Of a DNA stretch of 64,000 nt, positions 10,288 to 23,229 are shown in pieces. Each line of letters starts with the position of its first letter. The first letter of the stretch is position 1. This DNA comes from Opisthocomus hoazin. Its lineage: Eukaryota > Chordata > Aves > Opisthocomiformes > Opisthocomidae. The notes beneath the pieces were generated by a model, which saw only the letters and a list, made by a program, of their open reading frames with translations, had not been told where the DNA came from and did no database searches. The stretch spans positions 48,667,830-48,731,829 of the forward strand of contig NC_134454.1 of NCBI RefSeq assembly GCF_030867145.1, written 5' to 3'. Position numbers and translations under genes: made by a program.

Positions 10288-12899
10288 CTCCATGTTAGCT
10301 CTCTTCAGGAGTTACAGTGCCATTCTAAACTCATAAAAATATTTTGGATGTCATGGGAAAGTGGATTATAGAAGGAAGTAAAACAGCAGTCCACAGCAAC
10401 TTTTATGCTATCTTACTTTTCTTTTTCATATTAGTGTATTTGGGCATATACCATATGTTTGCAAATTAGTCTAAAGGACACGGAGAAGTCAAGTATAGAC
10501 TTATGTCTTGGTCTGTGCATCTCAGGAATTGAGGCCATGGAATCAAATGCAGTATCAGAGTGTGTATTGTATAGAAAGGACTGAGAGAACATTTGTGACA
10601 AATAGCTTGTCCAAAATGTCTCGCCTTTTCATGGTGTGCAGTCCTGTTTGAGTAGTTCCAAATCATTGACTCCTGTTAGAGGTAGTCTGAGTTTGCAGTA
10701 GTGTATGATGTCAGTATTTAGCCTATGGCTTTATCACTGTATGTAGAATGAAAAACTACTCAGTTAGATAAATGATGGTTGAGAAGACACAAGGTTATGT
10801 GAATCAACAGTCAACTTACGCTTGGGTTTGGCCTGGTGTAGCTCAGAGAGCTGGCCAAAAACTTACTGGTGTGAGTAAAGATCAGTGTCTGGATGTGTTG
10901 AAGAACATGCAAGAGCTATTGCTAGAGTGGAGAAGACACGTCTGGAAAAGAAGTAGATAAAAAAGTTGTGGAAATCTGTGAAACCATGCAACTTTTTCTC
11001 TTGGGGCTGTACAAATATTGAGTGATTTTATTTTTGTCAATATTAGGCTAAATTTTAGAACATACTGACTGCATATGGAGTCTGAGTATAAACCATTGTA
11101 TTCAGAAATAATTCTTACTCTTTTCAGAGCTCACTGGGAACACTTTGGTCAGAATGTTGTCTGGTTTGCTCAGACATGTGTGTGGTAACCAAGGAAAAGA
11201 GCTGTGGAAACCAAGTGCTTCCTCTGTATTAAGAAGCATCCTGTCCTGTAAGCTGTATGTACAAGCTAGTTGAAGTTTGCCTTTTTGATATTCATGGGAG
11301 CAAATTTGATTTTCTCTAACAGTTTGCTGGGGAAAAATTGCTAAATTTATGAGAACAAGTGAAAAGCATTGCAAGGTGATGCTCTCTCAGCCCAGGTTTG
11401 AAGCCCAGCATGGTCTCAGTGCTCTGCTGTGCAAATCGAGGTAGATGGTTGCACACTGGTAGCTCTGACTCGTCAGATATTCCTGTTTTGCGGTAGGGAT
11501 AGCTGAGGCAGAAATTGTTCCTAACCCTGGCCCTGATTATACCCAGGCCCTACCCTCATACCAGGGTTTGAAAACTGCTTTAAACTACACCTGCCTTCCA
11601 GTTGTCTCCTGGCATGCTACAGCAGCTGGGTACTGCTGCTTGAAAAAGTGTTCCAGCCTTATTCCCTTTTACCCCTGCTGTCCCTCTACCTGAGGAGATG
11701 AAGACAGGGTGCAGAAAGCTGGTTAAACTACCTCAGCTCTGTCCGGAGAGTCTTCTACACTGGGGCAGTTCTAAATGTCATGTCTGCTGCCAAAATGGGC
11801 AGGGAACTCCATCATAGGCTTTTGCCAGCAGGACTTTTGTTAAAAAAATGGGGATCACTGTAGCAAGTCAGATACAGCCTTTTGAAATGATACAAATGTG
11901 GCCTTGACTCCTTGTAGCTTGTAGGAATCTTTTAACTTCCTTTTATCTGGACTATTTTTGTGTTCCTTGAGTGGGAAAGCTTTATGGCAAAATCGTTCTG
12001 CAAACAGTTAGAGCTGCTTTATATTTTGTGTTGTCTTTTTTGGGATGAGTAGTGTGAAGAAAAGACAAATATGTATTCAGAACTTTGCCTTAAATTTGGA
12101 GAGAATAATGGTAAACCTTTTGTCCCAATTCCTTAATTCTCAGTGATTAGAATAAACTAAGTGAAAACATAACATTATTTTGGAAAAAATTCCCTAACTA
12201 TTTATAATGAGTTTCAACCTTTAAGTTGTCAGGAGTGCTTAAATACTGACAAAATTGCAATGAATGTGTTGAGAATTTAGGTCAAAGGAAGTGTAATGAA
12301 ATAAAAATACTATTTTCTGCAAGGTTCTAATATAAATTGTTTACCTTGGGAGATAACATATAAGTAGCCCTGGGCCAGCAAGACTATTTAATGTATTCTG
12401 GAGGGGAAAAAAAAGGTTATTTCATTGTACTAAAACCATAAATCCTCAGAAGGATATGCGATTTCAAAACTGATTTAATCTTTTAAACTATGGCAGTTTT
12501 ATTTAAAATTGCATTTCATTTTTCTGAATTTCCTTGAATAACTCTGAGGATATAGACACCTTCAAAGAAAATAATTTAGTATCACACCAGGGATGAGACT
12601 TTAATCATAAAAACCTTCAGGAAATTCTAAGCTAGATGAGTGATTTTTTATTTTTTAATTCATTTACTTTAGGTAGCTACCTGTATTTAACAACTGCTAA
12701 ATGCTCACTGTGGTGAAAAAGTGATGAACAGTAGAATATACCAGCCAGGCTTGCTTTTCTCCTAAGGTTTCTATTCTTCTGTTTGTTTCAGATTTGCTTA
12801 AGAAAAAGAATGTGAAAGACACGGTTTCAGAAACACACTGCCACTTTAAGAGGATACAACATGCCTATTAATAATTGTATTACTCCTCCATTATTGTTA

Positions 12900-13320
12900 A
12901 GAATAATGAAGGAATGGGAGCGTTGGCCCCCAAGCTGAATTTATCCTGAAATGTTTTCAATTAACTCTTGGCACTGGCAGGAAAGCATCAAACCTTTCCC
13001 ATGCTGAAATATGGAAAATCTGCAGGGAACATCCCAGCAGGAGTGGAATTTCATTAAAACCAGCACATCATAATTCAATGACTTCTGCACCCTCTTTAAG
13101 CCTTTCTATTGATAAGGAGTCCGAGGCGATTTTTATGGATTTGCAAGGAGAAATGATTTCATAAGATCTTTTCAAAGAGTTTGTTTTGGCTGAGGCTTTT
13201 GAGTTATTATCTGCTCCCTGATGAAAAAATAGTAAGATATTTTGACATTACTGTGACTACTAGATAAGAAGCAGAACCGAAGAGACTTTAAGCAAAATTT
13301 TATCCTTCAGACAAGCGCTT
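12900..13320. promoter_or_regulatory. Candidate cis-regulatory block (repeat-free)
   Basis: Non-repetitive sequence with homeodomain-like cores (TTTTCAATTAACTC, TTTCATTAAAACC, CATAATTCAATGAC) and no long frame. It lies about 11 kb 3' of GAS1. Proposed only from composition and context. Confidence 0.25.
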
Positions 13321-14654
13321 TCTGTAATCTCTGTAGGAACTGACTCCACAACTATTTTCCCAGATCTTTTCAAGAAAGTATTGCCGTTAAAACCTGCACT
13401 TTTGAACAACTAAATTGGGAGACTAGAACAGGCTTGGGGCTAATTACACATTCAAATACAGACACGGACACTTTAATATGAAATATAGCCACATATTTAG
13501 CACTAGAATATTAAATTGACATGTATATTAATTTAATAAAGTGCATATTGCTTTGCCCAGACATCGGTTGTCTTAAAATGCTTGTCTGTACTATATGTAA
13601 ATAAAATTAACACATATGTGGCATACAGGAAGTGTATATTTTTAAACGCTGCTGAATGCTTAGCACGTTTTTGGTGCAAAGTGCTCTATGATTTTATCTT
13701 GACATAACTCTTCACCCCCTGCAAAATAATTTTTCCTGTCAGGATATAGCTAGGGTATAGAGACATGAATTGTTCCTCTTTATGGAACACTAATATTCAC
13801 ATTTATTAGCCTTCATTATAATCGCGTATTTATACTAATCCCCGCAAAAGACACAGGCTGAATTTAAACTGTAAGATTAAATATCTATGTCAGTCTTGGT
13901 TTCCCTGTTTTGCAGTGGTATTGAAAACTTACAGGAATGCCGTGTCTTTTTTCCGCCCAGTGTTCAAGAAACCACCTACTTATTTGCCATTCCCTCAGTT
14001 GCACCACTGCTCCTGAGGCAGTAAGAGCACCATGGGGAGTTAGGAGAGCAAGCTGCTGAGGCTGGCACCACACAGAGACAAGTTTTGGGGAAGATGCTGA
14101 AGGAGGAGCTGGAACCTTGGGTGTGGTTGCTGTTGGCAAGGGGCACCTTTTTTTTCCCATCCCTATCCCACTGCCTCAGAAAGGCCCCCAGGCTGAGTGT
14201 CTCCAGTGCTGACCCAAGTACGCAGCCTCTCCTCCAGAGACTGGAGTGGTACACGTTAAGGCAGTGCTTCAGTCTGCCACACTAAAAAGTAATTGCTAAA
14301 GTCACGTGGTTGTCCCGTAGTGAACTTGCACTGCAGGACAGGAAAACTCATATATCCAAATCAGCCCACGTGATTTGAATCCACACTGTCACAATTTCAC
14401 TGCACGTCTTTCATTTGACATGAAGAGGAGGACTTTGCAGGCACACATATACTTGTATTTTTACAGCAATCTGGTTTTGCCTTCAGCAACAAAGATTTAT
14501 TCTGAGATTTCAGCAGAGTAGTACTCATTTGTAGCTTACAGTTTTTCTTTCACATATACGGTAGATTAAGGAACAGTATAGGAGTCAGAGTACCAATGGT
14601 TCTGGTTTTCTGGAAGTACTGCAGGATTTATCTGCCTTCCATTTGCCACGTTAT

Positions 14655-14940
14655 ACCTACACCCTCTGCATCCTTGGCATCCTGCAGCAATGAGTTCCAC
14701 TGCTTAACACTGCAGTCCAAAGAAGATTTTCATTTTCTTTGGTGGGACTTTGTCACCTGAAACCCTACATTTTTGTGGGGTGCAAAAAGGGGTTCTTGAC
14801 ACCTCTCTCTTGCCCCACAGTGATTTTATAGTGTTTTTCCACATCCCTTCTTAACCCTCTTTTTTCCATGGGGTCATTTCATCCCTTTGATCATTCTTCC
14901 TGCTCTCTTCTGTACTGCCTCTAGCTTTATTATAATATGC
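14655..14940 (-). mobile_element. Ancient CR1 LINE fragment, reverse orientation
   Basis: Read on the minus strand the order is that of an old CR1 3' half. On the plus strand it shows GCAATGAGTTCCACTGCTTAA (split here as GCAATGAGTTCC and ACTGCTTAA), then CATTTTCTTTGG, GTGATTTTATAG, CACATCCCTTCTTAACCC and TCTGTACTGCC. The elements keep the spacing of the reverse complement of a CR1 tail but are strongly diverged. Confidence 0.6.
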
Positions 14941-17089
14941 TGGGAATAAGAGGAGCAGATCTGCAAGTCAACTATAGGAAGACACTCTTTCCCCTTCTTT
15001 TAGATAGTTTCCAAGTTCAACAATGTGTGGATGGATTTGAATCTGTTGATTCAGAGAATTAATCAAGACAGAGTATTTCTAGCTTGGGATATCTGTAAAG
15101 TAATGACCACAAATGGCTGCTAGTGCCCTAAATGCAATGACTGGAGTGTCTCACTTCAGTTCGCAGTGGATTAGTCTAGTTGAGGATAGGAATGTAATGA
15201 ATGCAAGAGGTTTAGATTTTTCATATCTGTCAAAGTTTGTTGCATGATAGGGCAAGCCCTTTAGGTTTTTTTTTTCCCTTTGATTTCTTTAAAAGATGGC
15301 TAAAATCCTGTGAGCTATACAAAGGTAGCAATTTAAATTCACTGATTTTTGTGATACTTTTGATGCCCAGTATCTGAAGATTTACCAGGGAAAGGATTGC
15401 ACTGCACATTCCCCAGTTTATAGACATTTACGTTACTTTTTACCATTATAGCCCAGGCCTTCTGCTGCCTTGGAGCCGTACTGTAGTCCATTCAATGAGC
15501 ACGACATAGATTAGAGAAGAAGGAAATGTTGAGTACTACTAGTTATTAAGGACAAATTTCAGTTTGATCTCTTGCCTTTTTAAATAAGTTTTTTGCTCTT
15601 CTCACCATTAGGATTCGCACAATGGACTTCCTTACCCATAAAACGTCCTTCACTGTTTGCTACCCATTCCTTTTAGACTCCTATCATGATCTTCCTACTT
15701 AAATACAAAAACTTCAATTTTATCTTTTCTGCTCTGGGTGGTACAGCATCCTGACATTGAGCCAAAAGGTCAAAGTGTGCTCAGCTTCTTCTCCTTGTGA
15801 CTTCCTCCCATAAGGAGAAATTAGAACAGTGCTGTATCTTGCAGGATATTCCCAGAACTCATTCACTCATCACAAAAACAGTATTATTTTAGCCATGTAA
15901 AGGTAGTGGCTTATGACATGAGATCAATAATCTGAGTCCTGTTCAGTGAAACGAGTATTTAAAAGGCATTTCCTCCCAAGCCAGAAATACCTTTTGAACC
16001 AAATTCCTCACGTCTAGAACACCTGATCTAGGCTACAGATGACGTATGTATGATGACATCTGTTTTTACAGGTTATTTTTGAAAAGCTTTTCAAAATGGT
16101 GACTGCCACAGCACAGTTAACACTGTCAGGCAGACAATAGTGTTTAATAATACCAAGAGAATCATTAACTGGAGTTTAATTCTCCAGAAAAGTCAGGTAT
16201 TCACAGTTTCCATTGACACAAGTTGCCTTTTATAAACTGAGCCAGGGTGGCTCATGAATTACAATTTTACTGAAAATCCTTCACTATCCTGCCCTGCCTT
16301 CCCCCAGTGCCACTAGAAACACAAAGGGGTAATCCTCTTTTTTTGTTTTTTTTAAACAAGTTTTGATTCTTGACCCCTTAGGAGTGTAATGCAATATTAC
16401 CCTGGGAAATACTCACCATCTGTCCTGTCAGAAGGTCTTATGTTTAAAGACAGTTTGAATAAGACTGATTATGAAATTATCTCTGTGATGGAAAGAGGAA
16501 TACAAACAGTATGGTCAAACCATGATAGCCTCAAAGATGTCTAACACAAGTGGGAATGAAAAAAAAAAAGTAAATGATCTCAAGTGATTACAGCATAGAA
16601 GAACAGAACAGAAATGCAGGACTAAGATCAGAAAGTCTAACATATAAGCTGAGCGATAAACAAAATGCATAAAGAAGTAATTCTGTAAGTGCATAAGGGA
16701 TTCAAAAAGACAAAAAAATGGCCTTGATGCACTGCTTTTTAGGATGTGATGCTGAGAATGCCAGAATGCTTAATTCCTTTTATAGTTCCCTTAGCTACAG
16801 GTTTCTCCAGAAAAAGGTCACTTTACAAACAGTGTTAGTTTGGTGTATCAGTAAATAAAGGACAAGCACACAAGCCAGAGCAGGGAAATATATCTTGACA
16901 CAGTAATTAAATCAGTTAGATATTTATACATCTATAGGAGATTAATCCTGTAGTACTTACAAGGTTGGATGAAGCACTTTCAGGCAGAACCTTGAGCCAT
17001 TATTTCCAAGAATTCATAAAGAGTAGGTGAAACTTTAGAAACCAAGCCAAGACAATCTATGTGTGAAAATGAGGAGAAGAAAGGCAAGG
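14941..17089. other. Intergenic, no gene recognised
   Basis: Single-copy AT-rich DNA with short A- and T-runs (15270, 16340, 16560). No convincing coding frame, RNA gene or repeat seen. Confidence 0.6.
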
Positions 17090-17900
17090 AGAATAGTGAG
17101 GAGAGGTAATAAGGGTTTTCAACAACTTAAAAGGCTATTGCAAGGAAGAAGGTAATGTTATTTCTTATGGGTAGAGTTGGACATGTATCGACTCAGGACT
17201 ACATTTTCCCTCACTGACAATTTTTAGGAACACCTAACAAGATGTAGCTGATCTGGACTAGTGCTGTGGGTTAACCCTGGTAGGCACTGAGCTCCACACA
17301 GCTGCTTGCTCACCATCCACCTGGGATGGGGAAGAGAATCAGAAGGGCAAAAGTGAGAAAACTCATGGTTTGAGATAAGGATAGTTTACAATTTAATGAG
17401 TAAAGCAAAACAAAATAAGGAATTTGTTACCTACTTCCCATTGGCAGGCAGGTGTTCAGCCATCTCCAGGACAGCAGGGCTTCATCATGCACAAAGTTTA
17501 CTTTGGAAAACAAATGCCATAAACTACAGTTGTCACCCCTTTTCTCCTCCTTTTGTTCAGTTTCTATTGCTGAGCATGATGTCATACGGCATGGGATATC
17601 CCCCTGGTCAGCTGGAGTCAGCTGTCCCAGCTGTGTCCCCTCCCAATCTCTTGTCCACTGCCTGCCTACTTCACTGGAGGACAGTGTGAGAAACAGAGAA
17701 AGCCTTGACACTGTAAGCACTGTTCAGCAATAGCCAGAATAGTGTATGAACACTGTTTTGGTCACAAATCCAAAACATAGCACCATACCAGCTGCTGTGA
17801 GGAAAATTAACTCCATCCCAGCCAAAGCCAGTGCAACTAGGTATAGAGGATGGGACTAGATGATTCAGAGGCGCTCTGGAAAGATCCAGGCTTGGCCATA
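17090..17900 (+). mobile_element. Ancient CR1 relic interrupted by a solo LTR
   Basis: The part right of the LTR (17836-17900) carries GGATGGGACTAGATGATTCAG, read as GGATGGGACTAG then ATGATTCAG, like the CR1 3' end. The part left of the LTR (about 17090-17261) shows weaker CR1-like spacing (AACTTAAAAGGCTATTGCAAGG in pieces). If both belong to one copy, the LTR at 17262-17835 inserted into it later. The left part is less certain. Confidence 0.4.
17262..17835 (-). mobile_element. Solo ERV-L LTR, minus strand
   Basis: A 574-bp element that on the minus strand begins TGCACTGGCTTTGGCTGGGA and ends GGGTTAACCCACAGCA, the termini of the avian ERV-L type LTR. It is flanked on both sides by the perfect 5-bp target duplication ACTAG (17257-17261 and 17836-17840). 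An ATTAAA poly(A) signal in LTR orientation lies at 17392-17397. No internal retroviral sequence remains, so it arose by LTR-LTR recombination. Confidence 0.85.
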
Positions 17901-19200
17901 GTAGTCATTTACATAAGGAAAAACAGTTGAAAGACAGAACTGTAAAACTTAAATACTCTGTTAATGCCACACCATATTTCTGCATCCTTTTGCATATTAC
18001 CCTGCACAGACTGTGTTACACTGAGTTCTGTTTACAGATGCACATAATGCACTACAACTTTTTGTATGCTGTTCTTCCTTTTTCTTTTGAAATAAAATGT
18101 AATAGTTGGTATATTTAAAACACACATTTGGATCTCAGTCATCTCAAAAAATATCCCTAAATTGTCCAAGATTTTCCCAAGAATACAGGCTGAGTGACAT
18201 AACTTGTGTGCAGTTTTCCATCTTCGTCTTACAGAGGATTTTGCAGAAGACACCCTTTTTGTCATTCTGTTCTTGCGTACATTTATGCGTGTGCAGGCAC
18301 TCCTATATGTGTTATACACTGTGTGTTTATCTTAGCAAGAAAAGGTCAAGGTGAATCTGCAGTTAGAATGGGGAGTTCTGGGATTCCTAATGGTCCAATA
18401 CGTGTCGTACATGGTTCTACAGGCTTGCACTGGTCTTCGAGAAAGGTTTGTTGCTTTGAAAGCTGAGTTTCACACTTTCAGTAGACAACCCCAAAGTGTC
18501 ATCAGTGAAGAGCTGTTGATGACATTTTTCACTTTCATACGTAGTGAACTTTTCTGGATACTCTTGATAAGTTTTTACAGTTTTTCATTATAAGCCCACA
18601 AAAAATTTCTTTCATGTCTCAGAGGGAGATCTTGTAATCCATTCTTTGTACTCTACGATGCTTTAGTCTAAGTTAAACGGAAAATAGCTGCTAGAAGGGG
18701 GAATCTGAAGATTTTTCACCTTCCCATGTACCAAAAAATGGCCGTAATTTCTGCTGTATAAGAGTTATGATCTTGTATAATTTGAAAACAGTAGTTCATT
18801 TCAGTAGATGTGGAACAGGACACCTGGCTAGTATATCCCACATAGACCGTATGTGACTATTACAAAAAAGGCAGCATTGACTGTCTTGTTTGCCTTTAGT
18901 GTAACCTTTCAAGGTTGAAGTATTTTGGCCCTTTGTACATATAGCATGTTTTCATTCTGATTACCTACCTTTTAAGGGTTATATGCACAATTTCTTTGCG
19001 TATACTTTCTTACAAATGTATACATTTATTAACCCTCTGTCTAAGCTTGTGTTTCTCATTGCATATGAAATTACACCTGGAGACACAGATTATTATTTGC
19101 TTTTCCTGAGAACTTGATTTGTGTTTAACTTCAAAAATGCGTGAACTTGTTGCAGGGCTTCATTGCAAAGACTGTGAATGCCTCAAAGCATTGTACCACA
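17901..19200. other. Intergenic, no gene recognised
   Basis: AT-rich single-copy DNA. Short overlapping frames on both strands around 18030-18600 have no recognisable domain and no matching splice context. Nothing else seen. Confidence 0.6.
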
Positions 19201-19204
19201 CTTC

Positions 19205-19315
19205 CCTCAGAAAGTCTTTGTGAAATAGGTATGCTGTTATTGTCCCTAATTGCACATTAGGAACTGAGGCTGAGAAAGAGGGAAAGTGACTTGCTCAATA
19301 TCATGTGGGATCTGC
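19205..19315 (+). mobile_element. MIR-like CORE-SINE relic (probable)
   Basis: The string of motifs GAAATAGGTATGCTGTTAT, GGAACTGAGGCTGAGAAAG and GGAAAGTGACTTGCTCAA keeps the order and spacing of the MIR core (a two-base-variable 'gaaactgaggc...agagg...aagtgacttgccca' pattern). MIR is an amniote-wide, long-extinct tRNA-derived SINE that is scarce in birds. The flanks are too diverged to delimit. Confidence 0.6.
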
Positions 19316-21290
19316 CCTTCCCTGGGATAGGTCAATGAGCTGCTCTGAAGTCTTTGGGGTCCTCAAACACTAGGCAGTGACAAGGACAACAAAATAATAG
19401 TAGTAATTCCCATATAATGCATCATTTTTGTAGCTATTTTTATTTTAGCTTTACCTATGTTAAGACAAAATCTTCTATTATTGTCACTGAGAGGCTGTGT
19501 TAAAATCAGACAGCGCAAGAGCCACTTACCATTAGTTGACAAAAGTTATTTTATTATAAGGTTATTCTCACTGTATTCAGTATAATTTTAGAAATGGAAT
19601 ATTTTTGTATTTCCTCAAGCCTAACTTTCTTCTTCATACAGGCATACGTGCAGTTGCCACACATTTGTATCTACCCCAGCCATTCCCTCAGATCTAGACT
19701 TCAGGAAGTTCAAATCCAAATAGTTTTCAAATCCAAGCTGCCACTTTGATTTCATCACATCAAACCCTTGTTGAGATCAAACCTTTGAAATGAGAAAAGA
19801 TTTTTAATCCAGTTACCCCAGATGGGGTACAACTCTCCAGGTCCTGAGAGCTGCAGGATTAGGAATTCGCAAACTCCCCTCACCCACCCATGCACACACA
19901 GGCAGGCGCAAACAAACTGCCCAACTTCACTCACTTTGCTCACAAACAGTACTCCAAACAAGCCAGTGTCTAAGAACTGGGAGATGCCTTTCTCCCTTCC
20001 CCTTTCTGATATAAAGGAGCATCCACACCCCCAGAACAGTCAGCTCTGTCCGTGTTTTGCAGGTCTAATTTTTCTCAATCAGTGAAATGATTTTGAGAAC
20101 TGGGCAAAATTCATAGTGACTGTAAATGATGTAATTTTCTGTCTACCTGTAACATTGTTTGCAAATGGATGGACTGAGCTTTCTGTTTCAAAATGTCTTT
20201 GCTTCATTTCCATAATACAGTGCTTAGTCTTGGATTCAGTCTTCAGACAACTTTCTCCTGAAGATAAATGTTGAAAGACCGTGGATAATTTGCCATGTTT
20301 GAAAGCTGAAATTAACAATTCCATTATCATGTTTATAATTTTCAGAATCAGAAATTGTCTGTTAAGCTCTCAGAGTCAAATTACATGGTAGAGTAATTTG
20401 TGGAGATAAAAATTACGTTTTACAGCAATGAAGCTGGATAATCCATTCTTACCATTGTAAGAATTCACTTGCATTGATGATGTTTAGTAATACTCTACAT
20501 TCTTGTAATTTTGGTGACATCATACTCAAACTGTATACAAAAAGTATGTATGTGCTGCTACTAAATGGGTTGGTATGTTGCTCTGTGACCCATGAAATAG
20601 GATCAAGAAATTAGTCCTCAGTAGAAAGGCAGAATATGATGGGTAAAAGCATCAGTGAGAAAGCATAAAGGCATGTTTAGTTTGTGGCAATTACGGCTGG
20701 CATTTCTCCGAGGTATCAAGTGTGTGTGTCTGTATATCTCTGTGTGTGTATATGTGTCTTTATACACATAGGCACACAGGATTTATACATAATCACTTTT
20801 AAATTTATTTTTTATTATTTTCATACTAGTTGTCTTGGTTTTTCTAGGATGAGCAGCCAAAGGAAGTGGCTATTTATATTCTCACAAACGTGGAGTGACT
20901 TTATATAGTTTCCATTTCATAAACAGCAGCAGAAGGACAGAAGAATAAAGAAAATTAAGCAATACACAAAGTAGAAAAAACTGTCTCAGTTACTTTTCTA
21001 AAGGAATAATAGAAGGGAAACAAATGCCCTTGAAAACAACAAAGAAATAAAGCAATATCCATAAACCTCAGGTTTATGTGACTTCCCCCCCCCACCCCCC
21101 CGCCTGAATGAAAGTAAAGCAGTTAAGTTTTCGTCACAATGAGCAGCAGCCCAGAAGTAGACAGACAGCCTTCTCTGTGTGGGGAAGATTTATAGGGACC
21201 CCTCCCGGGCCCTTTGCAAGTCCAATTCATGGGCTTCCCTGACCAAGGCTCAGAGCTGTCGCTCCAAAAAGGGAAGAAGGGAAGGCTTGT
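19316..21290. other. Intergenic, no gene recognised
   Basis: AT-rich single-copy DNA with a short TG-rich stretch at 20719-20760 and a C-run at 21084-21103. No coding frame or RNA gene supported. Confidence 0.6.
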
Positions 21291-21517
21291 CTTTTTCTTT
21301 TCTTTTCTTTTCTTTTCTTTTCTTTTCTTTTCTTTTCTTTTCTTTTCTTTTCTTTTCTTTTCTTTTCTTTTCTTTTCTTTTCTTTTCTTTTCTTTTCTTT
21401 TCTTTTCTTTTCTTTTCTTTTCTTTTCTTTTCTTTTCTTTTCTTTTCTTTTCTTTTCTTTTCTTTTCTTTTCTTTTCTTTTCTTTTCTTTTTCTTTTTCT
21501 TTTTCTTTTTTTTTTTT
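21291..21517 (+). repeat. (CTTTT)38 pentanucleotide microsatellite, pure pyrimidine tract
   Basis: Thirty-eight perfect CTTTT units (21297-21486), then three CTTTTT units (21487-21504), then C plus twelve T (21505-21517): 227 bases with no purine on the plus strand. The antisense strand reads AAAAG. The Phe/Ser and Lys/Arg/Glu frames across it are artefacts. The perfection over nearly 40 units implies a recent, probably variable expansion. Confidence 0.98.
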
Positions 21518-23167
21518 AAATCACCATTTGTTATTAGAACACAGGCTTCCAAATGACAAAGGAGAGAAAGGGTTGAGGGAAAGATATTTCTTCCCTCTCC
21601 CTTGTGTGGTCTAGTGTATTCAAAGCAGGGGCCTGTCTAGTTTTACTGAGAAGGAGGAATGAGCTGATTTAACATGGATTGCAGCGTGGCTGAGAGAGGG
21701 GGAGAGCAACTTCCAATGAAAGTGTGAGCTGTTTTGGTGTCCATGTGTATGGACGTACAAGCAAGAGAAGTGGCCGGTCTCTAGGCACCTTCTTTCTAAG
21801 AGCCCAAGGGCAGATAATTGATGTGACAGACAATTCTCCTTAACCCCCTGCCAACAAAACAGCTCTTGGGCAGCTCACAGCTCTCCTCACTCAATAAAGG
21901 CCTAAACCTATCACAAAAAAACATGGGAAAGGTTTACTTGTTGTGAATAGCAACAACGTAAACAGGAATAGCAACAAGCTCTCCCCCCACACTGAAGTGT
22001 ATTAAGAAACTGAGGTATGCAAGAAAGCAAATGCAATGCTAAAACTATGGGATGAGTTGGTCCCAAATGTCATTGTCTCTGCTACTACCCAGGAAGAATT
22101 ATTGTAGTGCTGTAAAAGTTGGTCTTATTTAATGCCCATATATCACCTATGTAGGAGATAAATTGCAAAACCCGTATTCTGCCCTTATCCCCATCTAATG
22201 GTATCATACAGATTGAGTTCTCAAACCATTTTTGCCAGCTACAAATGGAAAGTACATAAAGAGGCACATTGTTGCTAAAACTGCTCAGTCAATGTTTCCT
22301 GATCCAGAGTCCTTTGGCTGAAAGTCCCCTTTTCTCATGAACTCACGTCACACCTGTGAAAAGCATTGCAAGCCACCACTGAAGAATAATTGTGAAAATT
22401 TCATTTTGTCGCAGGTCTGGATGCTTTCTGGTGGACTGGTGAAGTTGGGCTTATACTATGTTGGCAAACGTCCTTAACATTTTGTGCGCTGGAGTTACAT
22501 GCCCATGGTTTTGAGAATACAAGGCAATACACAGATTATTTCATCCTGAAGTGTTTGTACTATTATTACAATCATTTTAAAAAATCTTGCTTCTAGCATA
22601 TTGAGTGATACACTAGCCGTGAACAGCAGGTCGTACCTAGGAACAACTGAGAAAGGCAAGGAAAAATTGCCAAGTCCTATTAGCAAATAATTTTCATGTA
22701 GAATATTTTAATACCTAACCAAGCATTCATAATTCAGAAGCTGAGTATGCAGGTAGTTAGACTTCATCCTCTACTATTAATACACACAGAAACAATGGAA
22801 CAAATAGAGAGCTTAATCAAAGTATCCCTGCATTAGTGAGCCCTGGCACAAATAATCCCATTGAAATCATTGTCCCTGATTAGAATAGAAGGCTAACTGC
22901 AAAGTGTGCAAGTCTAAAGCTAGAAACTTTTGGCTAAATTATTACATATGGTGTAATGCAAGCACTTTGGGTAGACAAAGCTGCTTATGTGCAAAGTATA
23001 TCTATGTATCTATCAAAGACAGGCTCAGACTGGAAGATATAATCTAGCGAACATACTGACTTCATATGAGAATTGGTATTTCTACTCGAAGTCTTAATTA
23101 ACTTCCTCATTTTCCAAAACAAAGATTTGCCAAACAGCTCTGAATGGACTGAAGAGGCATAGGGGTT
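21518..23167. other. Intergenic, no gene recognised
   Basis: Single-copy DNA after the pyrimidine tract. No long frame, no known repeat and no RNA gene seen. Confidence 0.6.
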
Positions 23168-23229
23168 ATCTCCTGTCATAACTCGATCTCCTGTCATAAC
23201 TCGGTATCCTGTCACAACTCGGTATCCTG
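23168..23229 (+). repeat. 18-bp tandem repeat, about 3.4 copies
   Basis: Unit ATCTCCTGTCATAACTCG (18 bp), copies at 23168-23185, 23186-23203 and 23204-23221 plus a partial copy to 23229. Copies 1 and 2 are identical; copy 3 differs at three positions. Confidence 0.95.

Larger units (their letters stand above)
9519..14650. other. Intergenic, no gene recognised
   Basis: Single-copy AT-rich DNA. A (GGT)6 microsatellite is at 10270-10287. A moderately GC-rich part (11370-11850) shows no match that I recognise. A repeat-free block at 12900-13320 is listed separately. Open frames (9491-9826, 11102-11374, 13885-14254, both strands) lack domains and look like chance. Confidence 0.6.

Noticed and set aside
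21179..21556. Phe/Ser- and Lys/Arg/Glu-repeat frames
   Set aside because: Produced only by the CTTTT microsatellite.
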